A DNA stretch of 64,000 nucleotides from NCBI GenBank assembly GCA_016280445.1, contig JAEEGS010000060.1, positions 1 through 64,000 of the forward strand, read 5' to 3'. This DNA is from Bacteroidaceae bacterium (GTDB lineage: Bacteria; Bacteroidota; Bacteroidia; Bacteroidales; Bacteroidaceae). This document shows positions 1 through 8,928 of this stretch, piece after piece. A model generated the notes under the pieces. That model was not told where the DNA came from. It worked only from the letters and a program-made list of their open reading frames with translations, and searched no databases. Numbering within the stretch: position 1 is the first letter of the stretch; every line of letters starts with the position of its first letter. A program made the position numbers and the translations under genes.

Positions 1-2
1 TA

Positions 3-767
3 CAAACCAAGATGGGACAAGATGACAGGGAAATCGTGGATTCCTGCTGCGTTGCCCTCATGGTGGGCACAGGCCACACGATGCAGATGGAATATTACCA
101 GTATGTGTGCCAATGTCTGGGCGACCGTAGCGTGGAGATTGAGATGATACGCAACAGCATACACCTCTATCCTACCATTTATGGCAACTATCCAGATGGC
201 ATGATGACTACACGAGAGTTCCTTGCTCCAAGAATGTACGTCATCGAAGAGCCAATGAACGCGCAGCAATGGACGCTGGTCGATGACACGCTGACGGTGA
301 TGGGGTATGCGTGCAAGATGGCCACTTGCGAATATGCCGGCAGGGGTTGGACGGTTTGCTATACAGAGGATATCCCCTCGACCGCCGGCCCGTGGAAGCT
401 GCATGGGCTACCAGGACTGATTGTCCGTGCAACGGATAACCAGGGCATCCATTCCTTCTGTCTTCGGTCTTTAGAACAGAAAGCCGTGGCAATGCCGTCA
501 TTTAGCGACCCAAAGGATATGCACGAAAAGCGTGACAAATTCATCAAGGAGCGAAACAAACTGCGCTGTAACAAACGCTATGCAAAAGACCCCACTTATT
601 ATCTAAGCAGCAAGAGAGGTATGGTCGGGATTAGCTACAATGATGGAAGTTCTTTCCTCTTCTGGGACGAAGAAGATTCAACTGACGCATATAACTTCTA
701 CGACCCGATGCGCAGTATTCCCAGAGCGGAGACTGTGCGGTATTATCAACCGTTAGAATTAGAATAA
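3..767 (+). CDS. GLPGLI family protein, 5' end outside window
   Basis: The reading frame is open to the left window edge and no signal peptide is visible at the first ATG (position 12), so the true start most likely lies upstream; family members are normally secreted proteins. The family-naming motif GLPGLI is present about 132 residues after that ATG, preceded by the usual tryptophan/tyrosine-rich stretch ending IPSTAGPWKLH. The family is common in Bacteroidota envelopes, and its biochemical role is unknown to me. The stop is 7 bases before the next start (775, TonB-type receptor), so the two are probably co-transcribed; this pairing is typical of the family. The family call is secure; function is not inferred. 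Confidence 0.88.
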   Translation, partial: QTKMGQDDREIVDSCCVALMVGTGHTMQMEYYQYVCQCLGDRSVEIEMIRNSIHLYPTIYGNYPDGMMTTREFLAPRMYVIEEPMNAQQWTLVDDTLTVMGYACKMATCEYAGRGWTVCYTEDIPSTAGPWKLHGLPGLIVRATDNQGIHSFCLRSLEQKAVAMPSFSDPKDMHEKRDKFIKERNKLRCNKRYAKDPTYYLSSKRGMVGISYNDGSSFLFWDEEDSTDAYNFYDPMRSIPRAETVRYYQPLELE

Positions 768-774
768 GACTGAT

Positions 775-3411
775 ATGAAGCGACTCCTATACATTATATT
801 ATATGTGGTGCTGACAGCGTCGGCATCGGCACAGGTGAAGGTGACGGGGCGGGTGACGGCACTCTCCCCCTCTTCGGGGGGAGCCGGAGGGGGGCCTAAG
901 CCTGTGAGTGATGTGATTGTGAAGTTGGCGAGCGGCACGAAGACGCTGGCGTTCACCAGCAGCAATGCAAAGGGCGAGTATGCTATCGAATTGAAAAGTG
1001 CGCCCAGTGGAGAGGTGTCGTTGGAGTTCAACCATATCAGTTATGAGAAAGAGAGTGAGAACCTGTCATTGAAGGATAAGGTGACCAAAGTGGACATGGT
1101 GCTGACACCGAAAAGCATCTCGCTGAAGGAGGTGAGGGTGAAGGCGAAGCCGTTGTGGCAGAAAGGTGACACGTTGAGTCACCAACTCGCTTCGTTCCTC
1201 GGCAAGGGAGACGTGACGCTGGAGGATGGACTGAAGCGGTTGCCGGGTGTGGACGTGGCGAAGAGCGGTGCTATCAGTTACATGGGTACGCCCATCTCGC
1301 AGTTCAACATTGAGGGGTTGGATCTGCTGGGTGGCAAGTACAACCTCGCCACGAGGAACATCCCGGCGGACTATGTGACGAACGTGGAGATTGTGCGCAA
1401 CCATCATAGTAGAAAGGTGGAGAAAGACTTGCCCAGCAACGAAGTGTCGATGAACATCAAACTGGCGAAGAAGGCGAAGTTCAAGCCGTTCGGACAGGAG
1501 GAAGTGGGTGCTGGCTATATGGAAGAAGGAAATGATGAGTTGCAGGCCTTGCTGGGCGTGACCGGCATGATGTTCACCGACAAGTTCCAGACCATCTGCT
1601 CGCTGAAGGGCAGCAACTACAAGAGTTTCGCACGGACTGACATGATAGACCACTTTGGCGGCTCGGACGTGACGACACCCGCCACCAGCCTGTTCGGCGG
1701 CTTCGATGGTGGTGCGCCTCCGCAGGGTGAATGCTTCTACCAGCGCAATGGCATGGCAACGCTCAATGGCATCTGCAAACTGGACTCAAACACCACTTTT
1801 AAGGTGAATGCCGACTACAGTTACCACCGTGCCACGCACGACATCAGCCAGAGCAGCACATACCTGTCGGGCACGGGCGATTACGTGACCGTGAGCGAAC
1901 AGACCTCGCCGCTCTCGAAGGTGCATCTGCCGAAGCTGTCGATGAATTATCTGAAGAACGCTGACCGTGTGTACCTCAGCGAAACGTTCTTTCTAAAAGG
2001 GAAGTTTGAGCAGAACGAAGGGGATGTTAACACCAACGGTTCGTTGGTGGAGCAACGACGGAAGACGTCATCGTTTGAGGTGGGCAACGATCTGTTCTGG
2101 ATGGACAAGACGGAGAAGGGCACTCGCCGACATGTCAATGCGTCGGTGTCGTTTAAGCGGACGCCAACGTTAAGGCTGTCGTTCGTGAACGACGGCCAGA
2201 CTTATGGCCAGACGGCACAGTCATCAACGCTCACGGTGAACGTTGGCTCGTCGTTCAATATCCCCATTGGAAAGACGTTCCGGCTCAGCCTGCCTGTCAA
2301 GGTGAATGCGATGTACGATGATTTAGAGACAGAGCGCGTGGCAACGGGGGACTTTAACCATATCCAGGGCTGGTCATTCACGCCCAGTGCCAATCCCGGC
2401 TTCGAGATTCATTCGCGCAACCGCCGCTTCTACCTGAGTGCTGGCCTCGGTGCCGCTTTGAAGGGACTGTATTATAATAAGCTGAATTATACCAAGCCCG
2501 TGCTCAATCCATCGATGGGCATCAACTACACCTTCTCTGCCAACAGCAAACTGCAGTTCTCGACGGGCTACATGACGCAGATTGGTGACATGATGACGCT
2601 GCTGACGGAACCGATGCAGGTGGGCTATCGTACGGTGCGCACCTCGTCGGGCATCATTGGTGAGTCGAACACGTGGCATACGTCAGGCGACTGGAAGTGG
2701 CAGCTGCCCATGCAGTATTTTACGTTGAGTCTTGCCGCCGCTCATTCGGAGGGCAAGCGCAACACGCTCTACTCGCAGAGTGTCAACGGTGTTGACATCA
2801 GCAGCTCGGCTCTGCTTCGCGACACCCGTAGCCGCTCCACCAACTTTACTATCAATAGTACGAAAAGCTTCCCCTCGCTCTTCGCCAAACTCGGTGCGGA
2901 AGCCAGTTATGGTTTCGGCGACAGTGAGCAGGCGATTTCCTCTTCGGAAGGGGCTGCCGACGTCATCAAGATTCGCTCCAACAACTACAACCTCCACGGC
3001 AATGCCGCCGTCACCCCCGTCCCCTGGCTCGAACTGAGCTACGACATCCGCTACGGCTGGTCTGAAACTAAAAACTCCCCTTCATCACAGGGAGGGGCTG
3101 GGGGTGGGTCTTCTATAACCTCCCTCTCTCACAGTGGAGCCATCCACGTGTTCCCCATTGCCGTTCTCGACCTCTCATTAGACTATGACCATGTGCGCCG
3201 CCAGATTACCACCGATCAATACAAGAATATGTCACTCTTTAACGCCTCTGTGCAGTACAAATGGAAACAGTGTGTCTTTCGCCTCGAACTTACCAATCTT
3301 CTGAATCAGCGCCACTATGCCTACACTGTCTTCGATGGCATCAACACCTACAGTTACGACTATGGCCTCTGTGGCCGCACTGGTATGCTCAGGCTCACAT
3401 TCAAATTGTAA
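775..3411 (+). CDS. TonB-dependent receptor-like outer membrane protein with carboxypeptidase-regulatory domain
   Basis: An 878-residue outer-membrane protein. A signal peptide (about residues 1-20, ending ASASAQ) is followed by a carboxypeptidase-regulatory-like beta-sandwich (about 22-110), a plug-like region (about 150-220, with GLKRLPGVDV and FNIEGLDLLGG) and a long beta-barrel ending in an aromatic/leucine C-terminus (LRLTFKL). No nearby SusD gene is present, so a glycan-importing SusC role is not supported; the class paired with GLPGLI proteins is a better fit. Two GC-rich, glycine/serine-coding palindromes sit in frame, one in the N-terminal sandwich (862-895) and one in a late barrel loop (3074-3110). 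Both look like repeat insertions tolerated in loops. Substrate unknown. Confidence 0.87.
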   Translation: MKRLLYIILYVVLTASASAQVKVTGRVTALSPSSGGAGGGPKPVSDVIVKLASGTKTLAFTSSNAKGEYAIELKSAPSGEVSLEFNHISYEKESENLSLKDKVTKVDMVLTPKSISLKEVRVKAKPLWQKGDTLSHQLASFLGKGDVTLEDGLKRLPGVDVAKSGAISYMGTPISQFNIEGLDLLGGKYNLATRNIPADYVTNVEIVRNHHSRKVEKDLPSNEVSMNIKLAKKAKFKPFGQEEVGAGYMEEGNDELQALLGVTGMMFTDKFQTICSLKGSNYKSFARTDMIDHFGGSDVTTPATSLFGGFDGGAPPQGECFYQRNGMATLNGICKLDSNTTFKVNADYSYHRATHDISQSSTYLSGTGDYVTVSEQTSPLSKVHLPKLSMNYLKNADRVYLSETFFLKGKFEQNEGDVNTNGSLVEQRRKTSSFEVGNDLFWMDKTEKGTRRHVNASVSFKRTPTLRLSFVNDGQTYGQTAQSSTLTVNVGSSFNIPIGKTFRLSLPVKVNAMYDDLETERVATGDFNHIQGWSFTPSANPGFEIHSRNRRFYLSAGLGAALKGLYYNKLNYTKPVLNPSMGINYTFSANSKLQFSTGYMTQIGDMMTLLTEPMQVGYRTVRTSSGIIGESNTWHTSGDWKWQLPMQYFTLSLAAAHSEGKRNTLYSQSVNGVDISSSALLRDTRSRSTNFTINSTKSFPSLFAKLGAEASYGFGDSEQAISSSEGAADVIKIRSNNYNLHGNAAVTPVPWLELSYDIRYGWSETKNSPSSQGGAGGGSSITSLSHSGAIHVFPIAVLDLSLDYDHVRRQITTDQYKNMSLFNASVQYKWKQCVFRLELTNLLNQRHYAYTVFDGINTYSYDYGLCGRTGMLRLTFKL
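862..895. repeat. GC-rich palindrome inside the receptor gene
   Basis: A hairpin-forming run (CTCCCCC, short loop, GGGGGGAG, then a G-rich tail) that encodes SPSSGGAGGG in frame, exactly where this domain normally has a short beta-turn between its first strands. It resembles the palindromes at 3074 and 22064. Confidence 0.6.
3074..3110. repeat. Second GC-rich palindrome inside the receptor gene
   Basis: CTCCC and GGGAG arms around a 10-base loop, followed by GGGGCTGGGGGTGGG. It is read in frame as SPSSQGGAGGG in an outer-membrane barrel loop, nearly the same peptide as at 862-895, although the two places in the protein are not homologous. Confidence 0.6.
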
Positions 3412-3535
3412 GAAAGATAACACAAAATGAGGGAAAACTGTTCATTCTGAAGTCCTTACGCTGGTTTTGCAAACTTTTTGCCAACCCATCGGCTTGCTTC
3501 GTTTTGCCAATGCCAATTATTTGCCAACTGTCATA

Positions 3536-3568
3536 TTTGGAGGAATGGCAGGAAAAGATGTAACTTTG
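3536..3568 (+). promoter_or_regulatory. Bacteroidota-type promoter for the thioredoxin-like gene
   Basis: TTTG (3536-3539) and TAACTTTG (3561-3568) are separated by 21 bases, matching the -33/-7 pattern. They lie upstream of the ATG at 3604 and argue against any start upstream of it. Confidence 0.75.
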
Positions 3569-3603
3569 CTGCAGAAAACCTAAAATGTTTAAATAACCAA
3601 GTC

Positions 3604-4665
3604 ATGAAAAAGGTTCTATTGTTGTTTGCTCTGTTGCTGGCGGTGTCGGCACAGGCTCAGAAAGTGAAGTACACCGTGAAGGGTGTCAGTAAGGAAAATG
3701 GAAAGATGGTGTATCTGGAAGACCGATTGACATCGACTGCGGTGGACAGTGCCATCGTGGCCAAAGGAAAGTTCTCGTTCAAGGGTCTGGCAGACAAGGA
3801 TGCCATCTTTGCCATCACGTTCGACCCGAAAGACTGGCAGAGTTGGCACACCCTGTTTTTCAATGACGGCAAAACCATCAGCGTCAACATGAACGACAGC
3901 ACACTGAAGGGTTCGCCGCTGAACGAGCGGTTGGCATATTATAGTAAGGAAATCTTGGGACTGCCGAGCAACTATTATCCAGAATATAGATATGAGATGA
4001 CCAAGAAAATGTTTGAAGAAGAGCACGAAACGCTGCTTCCTGCCGCACTCATAGTCGAAGGTCAAAGAGCTTTTGGGTCGAAAGGATTGCTTAGCATGTT
4101 GGAAGAGAAACCTGCCTATGCTGAGCATCCCTGCGTCAAAAAATATGAGGAGGGACTGAAGAGGATGGCTACGGCAACAGTTGTTGTTAGGTCAGGCAAA
4201 ACAGATGAACAGAAAGCAGCCGAAAAGGCAGCCAAAGATGCCTTCGTCGGCCTGCAGTTCACCGACTTCGAAATGGCTGACACGCTCGGCACAATGCACA
4301 AACTCAGCGAGTATGTTGGTAACGGACATTGGCTGTTTGTCGACTTCTGGGCTTCGTGGTGTGGACCTTGTCGTGCCGAGATGCCCAACGTGGTGGCGGC
4401 ATACGAGAAATTCCACACAAAAGGGTTGGAAATTGTCGGCATTTCACTGGACGGTCAGAAGGAACCGTGGGTGAAAGCCATTGCCAGCTTGAACATGCCG
4501 TGGGTGCATCTCTCTGACTTGAAGGCTTGGGAGTCGTTGGTCACCAAGATCTATAAAATCAATGCCATCCCCGACAACCTGCTCATCGATCCTCTGGGCA
4601 AGATTGTGGCAAGGGATCTCAGGGGGGAAGATTTGCATGCAAAACTTGCAGAACTGCTCGAGTGA
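3604..4665 (+). CDS. Thiol-disulfide oxidoreductase, DUF4369 plus TlpA-like thioredoxin domain
   Basis: A 353-residue secreted protein. It has a signal peptide (1-19, ending SAQAQ), an N-terminal DUF4369 sandwich (about 20-115), a helical linker and a C-terminal AhpC/TSA-TlpA thioredoxin fold (about 215-353). The redox motif is intact: FWASWCGPCRAEMP, with the cysteines near residues 253 and 256, followed by VVGISLDGQ and a conserved proline context (INAIPDN). The expected role is periplasmic disulfide reduction or exchange. The start at 3604 is chosen because the signal peptide begins there and the promoter lies at 3536-3568; a longer in-frame extension to 3478 would start upstream of the promoter. 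It is a single-gene unit. It contrasts with the CxxC-less relative at 52775-53929. Confidence 0.92.
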   Translation: MKKVLLLFALLLAVSAQAQKVKYTVKGVSKENGKMVYLEDRLTSTAVDSAIVAKGKFSFKGLADKDAIFAITFDPKDWQSWHTLFFNDGKTISVNMNDSTLKGSPLNERLAYYSKEILGLPSNYYPEYRYEMTKKMFEEEHETLLPAALIVEGQRAFGSKGLLSMLEEKPAYAEHPCVKKYEEGLKRMATATVVVRSGKTDEQKAAEKAAKDAFVGLQFTDFEMADTLGTMHKLSEYVGNGHWLFVDFWASWCGPCRAEMPNVVAAYEKFHTKGLEIVGISLDGQKEPWVKAIASLNMPWVHLSDLKAWESLVTKIYKINAIPDNLLIDPLGKIVARDLRGEDLHAKLAELLE

Positions 4666-4720
4666 AATGTCTGTTTTTTACAAAAGTAAGGGCAATATGT
4701 GAAATTTTTCCTTAAAAATG

Positions 4721-4750
4721 TTTGGAGTAAGAGAAAAAGTTGTACTTTTG
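4721..4750 (+). promoter_or_regulatory. Promoter of the Reg_prop sensor gene
   Basis: TTTG (4721-4724), an 18-base gap, then TACTTTTG (4743-4750), 16 bases before the ATG at 4767. Confidence 0.7.
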
Positions 4751-4766
4751 CAAAGATTACTAACTG

Positions 4767-6512
4767 ATGTTTATGAAAAGAAAATTACTAACTTTTTCTC
4801 TTGCAGGTTTTTTGTTTGTTCTTGTACTCTGTGTTGCGACGGGGCAAGAGCGTGTGGCACTGATGCCAAACCTTCATCAGTTGCAGTCGACACATGTCAG
4901 GGTGCTGTTCCAGGATAAGGAGGGTTACGTGTGGTATGGCATGAAGTCTGACGGGCTTTATCGCGACGATGGCTACAGCCTCACGTCGTTCCGTGCCGAT
5001 TTCCTGCATCCCGATGTACAGATGAATAACAACATCACTGCTATCTGCGAGGATAACAGGAACCGTCTGTGGATTGGAACCAAGCGTGGGCTTTACATCC
5101 TCGACAAGCGTGACTATAGCATTCACCCCACGGGTGACCAGACGTTGCAGATATGGACAATTGATGCGCTGAAGGCAAGCGCGGGCGATTCGGTGTGGGC
5201 ATATGCCAACAAGCACTTGCTGGTGTATGACCGCAATGGAAAATGCATCAAGAAGACACCGATGGATAAGAACCCGCTGGTGACTCCCGACCGTAAGGAG
5301 ATTACCGACCAGAGGGGCAATGTGTGGAAGATTGATGACGACGGCATCCCTTCGGTGACGATGCGTCCGTCGGTGTATCTGGAGGAGGTGGACTTGGCGT
5401 CGTTGCCGCTGCGTTGTATGTTGCCACCTACCCAGTCGGGGTTGCCTGAGGAGCACAAGGTGCATGCTGTGTGGAAAACAAAGAACGGTGAGAGATGGAC
5501 GGGTACGAGTCTGGGGTTGTGGATGGTGCATCCCGACAGTGAGGGGTGTGAGCAGGTGGGACCTAACTTTGGTGTGGTGAATGCGGTGACACTGGCAGAG
5601 GATGAGACGGTCTATATGAACACGGAGTGGCAGGGACTTATCAGATACAAGGATGAACGGATTGAGAGGCTCGACTCCACCATCCGCAATGCTTTTGAGT
5701 TGTTCTTGGATAAGAATGACCTTTGGATATGCACGGCAGATGGTAGGCTGCTGCTCTACGATGTGGTGGACAAGACGATGGTGGACAAGTCGGCTGACTG
5801 CTGTCTGCGTGGTGATTCTCCTTTGGGGCTCGTGGTGCTCAATGGTGATGTGTGGTTGCTTTTCAATCGGCGCATCATCATCTATTCGCCCGAAGGGAAT
5901 AAGTTGCGCTACATTCTTCCTTCTGACTTTGACCCTCAACCCGTATTCTTCAGAGGACTTTACACGGATGGCGAAAACCGCATCTTCCTGGATTGCGAGA
6001 AGAAGTGCTTTGAGGTGCGAATAAGACCGGATTCGGAGCGGAAGCAGGTGCCGAATAAAATTGCGTTGTCTGCTTATCAAACCAGTCATGGCATGCATTG
6101 TCCCGGCATAAACACTCGTGAGATTGAGTTGTCTTCAGACGAACGTGTGGTGCATCTCTACTTCACGACGTTTGACCACTTGAACAAACAGCATGTGCGC
6201 TTTGCTCTCCGCCGCGAAGGGGAGTCGGAGTGGCAATATCTGGAGATGGGACAGAATGATGCGCGTATTACCAGACTCGCCACGGGTGATCAGACCATTG
6301 AGGTGAGGTACACCAATGCGGATGGACAGTGGAGCGAGGAAACGGCTGTCTTTACGATTTATCGCGCCCCCCAATGGTGGAAAAGCATTTGGGCTTATAT
6401 TGGCTATGCGCTGGTGGTTTTGTTCTTGTTTGCAGGGGTCTTTTGGCTGGGTCGTAAAGTGGGTTCGTTGAAGAAGTCGCCCCAGAAAACATCGTCAGAG
6501 TCATGCGCGTAG
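4767..6512 (+). CDS. Ligand-binding sensor domain protein (Reg_prop propeller and Y_Y_Y) without kinase
   Basis: A 581-residue protein with an N-terminal signal/membrane segment (about 8-26) and two-component-regulator propeller repeats (GYVWYGMKSDGLYRDDG and RNRLWIGTKRGLYILDKR are clear blades). A Y_Y_Y-like beta-sandwich lies near 450-530, and one transmembrane helix near 545-565 (YIGYALVVLFLFAGVFWLG). The family, hybrid two-component sensors of polysaccharide loci, normally continues after this helix with histidine kinase, receiver and AraC domains. Here only about 15 residues remain and the gene then overlaps the opposite-strand gene 6404-6739 by 109 bases. It is either a genuine stand-alone periplasmic sensor or the remnant of a deletion. 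An alternative ATG at 4773 is equally plausible. Confidence 0.82.
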   Translation: MFMKRKLLTFSLAGFLFVLVLCVATGQERVALMPNLHQLQSTHVRVLFQDKEGYVWYGMKSDGLYRDDGYSLTSFRADFLHPDVQMNNNITAICEDNRNRLWIGTKRGLYILDKRDYSIHPTGDQTLQIWTIDALKASAGDSVWAYANKHLLVYDRNGKCIKKTPMDKNPLVTPDRKEITDQRGNVWKIDDDGIPSVTMRPSVYLEEVDLASLPLRCMLPPTQSGLPEEHKVHAVWKTKNGERWTGTSLGLWMVHPDSEGCEQVGPNFGVVNAVTLAEDETVYMNTEWQGLIRYKDERIERLDSTIRNAFELFLDKNDLWICTADGRLLLYDVVDKTMVDKSADCCLRGDSPLGLVVLNGDVWLLFNRRIIIYSPEGNKLRYILPSDFDPQPVFFRGLYTDGENRIFLDCEKKCFEVRIRPDSERKQVPNKIALSAYQTSHGMHCPGINTREIELSSDERVVHLYFTTFDHLNKQHVRFALRREGESEWQYLEMGQNDARITRLATGDQTIEVRYTNADGQWSEETAVFTIYRAPQWWKSIWAYIGYALVVLFLFAGVFWLGRKVGSLKKSPQKTSSESCA

Positions 6513-6739
6513 GCATATTGGTTCTTGCGAAGAAATTGATTGGCAATGTTGAACAAGTGTTGTAACTTTTCAATACGCTCGGGCTTGAGTTTGCCCTGTG
6601 CAAGTCGTTTCTTCTGATATTTGAGCCAGTTGAGCATTTGACGCTCTTCCAAGTGATGCTTGGAGGGGCGTTTTTTTTGTGCGGTCATGAAGTCGAGCAT
6701 CTCTTGATAGTTGACTTCCCAAAGTTCGTCTTGTGTCAT
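6404..6739 (-). CDS. Small helicase-associated-domain-like protein
   Basis: A 111-residue basic protein. Its body (about residues 1-75) resembles the helicase-associated module found as a tail on some Bacteroidota helicases: tryptophans and hydrophobics spaced as in MLDFMTAQKKRPSKH...QMLNWLKYQKKRLAQG. The ATG at 6739 is chosen because the 14 residues upstream of it do not look like the domain and lie inside the comEC frame. It overlaps the 3' end of comEC by 170 bases (different frame, same strand) and the sensor gene tail-to-tail by 109 bases. The last roughly 35 residues lie partly in that second overlap. Function unknown; the family resemblance is moderate. Confidence 0.6.
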   Translation of the reverse strand: MTQDELWEVNYQEMLDFMTAQKKRPSKHHLEERQMLNWLKYQKKRLAQGKLKPERIEKLQHLFNIANQFLRKNQYAYAHDSDDVFWGDFFNEPTLRPSQKTPANKNKTTSA

Positions 6740-8258
6740 AGATGAATTGAAAAAAGTATGTGAAGGTGAGTAAAACTGCATAGCAGAGTAGGGTGGTGAG
6801 GGTGCCGGGACGCCATTCGATAGTGGCGAAAGGCAGGGAGGAGATGGTTTCCACGATGCGGTTCATGCAGGTGGCCGTCCAGATGAGAAGGTCGGTCAAG
6901 AAGGCATTGACGGGGTCACACCAGAGGAATGCCCACCAGAGTATGCTGGCTCCCATGAGGAGATAGACAAAGCTGAAGAGGGCGAGATTGCTGATGAGGG
7001 AGACGAAGGTGAGTTTTCCGAAATAGTGTGCCACCAAGGGGGCTGTGAAAACAGAACTGATGAGGGCGATGGCGATGATGGTGATGAGCCATATGTAATG
7101 GGTGAGTCGGTTGGATGTGGTGCATATGGCGACGAGTCTTTTCCCCAGAATGCCGATGGAAGCAACGGCGATGAAGGAGAGTTGGAAGCCGATGTCGTAG
7201 AGATAAAACGGGTTGATGCACAGCATGATGAAGAAGGCGAGGGCGCAGGAGTTGGGGGATAGTGCATCGCGAGAGAAAGACTGGCTGAGCATGAGGATGG
7301 TGAACATGAGGGTGGCACGGATGAGGGAGGGGGACATGCCCGTGATGAGTGCATAGAGCCACAGGACTGCGATGATGAGGAGGTTGCTGACCCACTGCCA
7401 TCGGATGGACAGCAGGGGCTTGAAGAAGAAAAACTGTATCATGAGGACAATGATGCCGACATGGAAGCCTGAGAGAGCAAGCACATGGCTGACCCCTGCA
7501 TGGGCATAGGCAGTGCGTGTGGTGGGGGAGAGGTCGGCTTTGCGTCCGATGGTCATGGCTTCGACGATGCTTCCTGCCTCGCCATCGATGCCGTGGTCGT
7601 CGTAGATGGTGTGCAGCGTCTCTTGCAGATGCTTGAGGGAAGCAAGCAGCCCAGGTGAGGTGTGGCAAGGCTTGACTGTCCAACGGTTGTGGGGCGCATA
7701 TGCAGTGGCACAGATGCCGTTGTGGAACAGATGGGCGTAGTAGGTCTTGAAGGTGTCGTCGGGACAGGTGTTGGTGGGGTTGAAATGGGTGAACGAGGCG
7801 AGAATGGTGTCACCGATGTGAAGTCCCAAAGGAGCAGCGGATTTTTTTCCTATATATAATATAATGTGTGCATCCTCTTGTTGAAGGTGGAGTGCCCACG
7901 AATGTGCTTTCTCTTTGGGTGACTCTGTGAGGATGCCTTGACAGAAGGTGGTGTCTTGCGGAATCTCCCGTTCGATGCTTCGGTGCTTGCCGGTGTAGAG
8001 CGTCATGCCGATAAGGAAGAAGAGCGTCATGGCAACGACACCAAAGGTGCTGTCGTGGAATGTGCTGGAGGTCTTGAGAAGAAAGAAGGAGAAGGCGAGC
8101 ACAACGCAGCAGAGGATGAACAGCACCACCATGTTCATGTGAGCCATCAACAGATTCGCCCCAATCATGCCCAGCGTGAAGGGAATGATGAGGCGAATGA
8201 GAGGGGAAACTTGGGGCAACGCTCCCAAGAACTTTTCCAAGTAGTGCTGCCAGTTCAT
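6570..8258 (-). CDS. comEC: ComEC/Rec2 family DNA-uptake channel protein
   Basis: A 562-residue polytopic inner-membrane protein. The first about 60 residues carry membrane helices, followed by a soluble DUF4131-like domain (about 90-200) and the competence domain with its hallmark SHVLALSGFHVGI and about eight further helices to residue 510. The family forms the cytoplasmic-membrane channel for transforming DNA. The metallo-beta-lactamase domain of longer versions is absent, as is common in this phylum. The final about 50 residues (after FIYDTRRTLGS) are hydrophilic and lie over the next gene's start, suggesting loss of an earlier stop codon. It lies 22 bases after rpe in a four-gene minus-strand operon. 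Confidence 0.9.
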   Translation of the reverse strand: MNWQHYLEKFLGALPQVSPLIRLIIPFTLGMIGANLLMAHMNMVVLFILCCVVLAFSFFLLKTSSTFHDSTFGVVAMTLFFLIGMTLYTGKHRSIEREIPQDTTFCQGILTESPKEKAHSWALHLQQEDAHIILYIGKKSAAPLGLHIGDTILASFTHFNPTNTCPDDTFKTYYAHLFHNGICATAYAPHNRWTVKPCHTSPGLLASLKHLQETLHTIYDDHGIDGEAGSIVEAMTIGRKADLSPTTRTAYAHAGVSHVLALSGFHVGIIVLMIQFFFFKPLLSIRWQWVSNLLIIAVLWLYALITGMSPSLIRATLMFTILMLSQSFSRDALSPNSCALAFFIMLCINPFYLYDIGFQLSFIAVASIGILGKRLVAICTTSNRLTHYIWLITIIAIALISSVFTAPLVAHYFGKLTFVSLISNLALFSFVYLLMGASILWWAFLWCDPVNAFLTDLLIWTATCMNRIVETISSLPFATIEWRPGTLTTLLCYAVLLTFTYFFQFIYDTRRTLGSQLSRDARLHDRTKKTPLQASLGRASNAQLAQISEETTCTGQTQARAY

Positions 8259-8280
8259 GTTTTTGAGGAGTTAGAGAAGT

Positions 8281-8928
8281 CTATAACTTCTTCAACTCGC
8301 GAATTCTTTCTTCAGGGTTGGCCGCTCCGAACACGTAACTGCCTGCCACGAGCACATCGACTCCTGCTTCGACGAGGCGACGGCCAGTTTCGCCGTTCAC
8401 TCCGCCATCCACTTCGATGAGGGCATGACTGCCTGTCTGTTGGATGAGTGCCTTGAGTTTCTTCACTTTCTCGATGGAGTGTTCGATGAACTTCTGTCCG
8501 CCAAAACCGGGGTTGACAGTCATGAGGAGCACCATGTCCACGTCTTGGATAATGTCGTCGAGCACATTGACAGGTGTGTGGGGATTGAGTGTCACGCCTG
8601 CTTTCATGCCAGCGTCGTGTATCTGCTGGATGGTGCGGTGCAGATGGGGACAGGCTTCGTAGTGCACGTTCATCATGTAGGCTCCAAGGGCTTTCACCTG
8701 CTGGGTGAACTTGCCGGGGTCGACAATCATCAGGTGTACGTCAAGCGGTTTCTGGCATATCTTGGCCACGGCTTGAAGTACGGGGAAACCGAAACTGATG
8801 TTGGGCACGAAGACGCCGTCCATCACGTCGAGATGGAGCCAGTCGGCTTCGCTTCGGTTGAGCATGTCGATGTCCTTTGTCAGGTTGGCAAAGTCGGCAG
8901 CGAGGAGGGAAGGAGAAACTTTGGTCAT
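8281..8928 (-). CDS. rpe: Ribulose-phosphate 3-epimerase
   Basis: A 215-residue TIM-barrel enzyme of usual length that interconverts ribulose-5-phosphate and xylulose-5-phosphate in the pentose phosphate pathway. Visible signatures are the N-terminal SPSLLAADFANL, the metal/active-site segment LHLDVMDGVFVPN, DVHLMI and the phosphate-binding GFGGQKF and VDGGV loops. Its ATG overlaps the stop codon of the upstream gene (TAATG, 8926-8930), implying translational coupling; comEC follows after 22 bases. The neighbours do not share its pathway, so the operon is probably a housekeeping assembly. Confidence 0.97.
   Translation of the reverse strand: MTKVSPSLLAADFANLTKDIDMLNRSEADWLHLDVMDGVFVPNISFGFPVLQAVAKICQKPLDVHLMIVDPGKFTQQVKALGAYMMNVHYEACPHLHRTIQQIHDAGMKAGVTLNPHTPVNVLDDIIQDVDMVLLMTVNPGFGGQKFIEHSIEKVKKLKALIQQTGSHALIEVDGGVNGETGRRLVEAGVDVLVAGSYVFGAANPEERIRELKKL

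Noticed and set aside
4788..6098. Long minus-strand frame opposite the sensor gene
   Set aside because: His/Arg/Leu-rich composition of an antisense shadow; the plus-strand frame has clear domains and a promoter.
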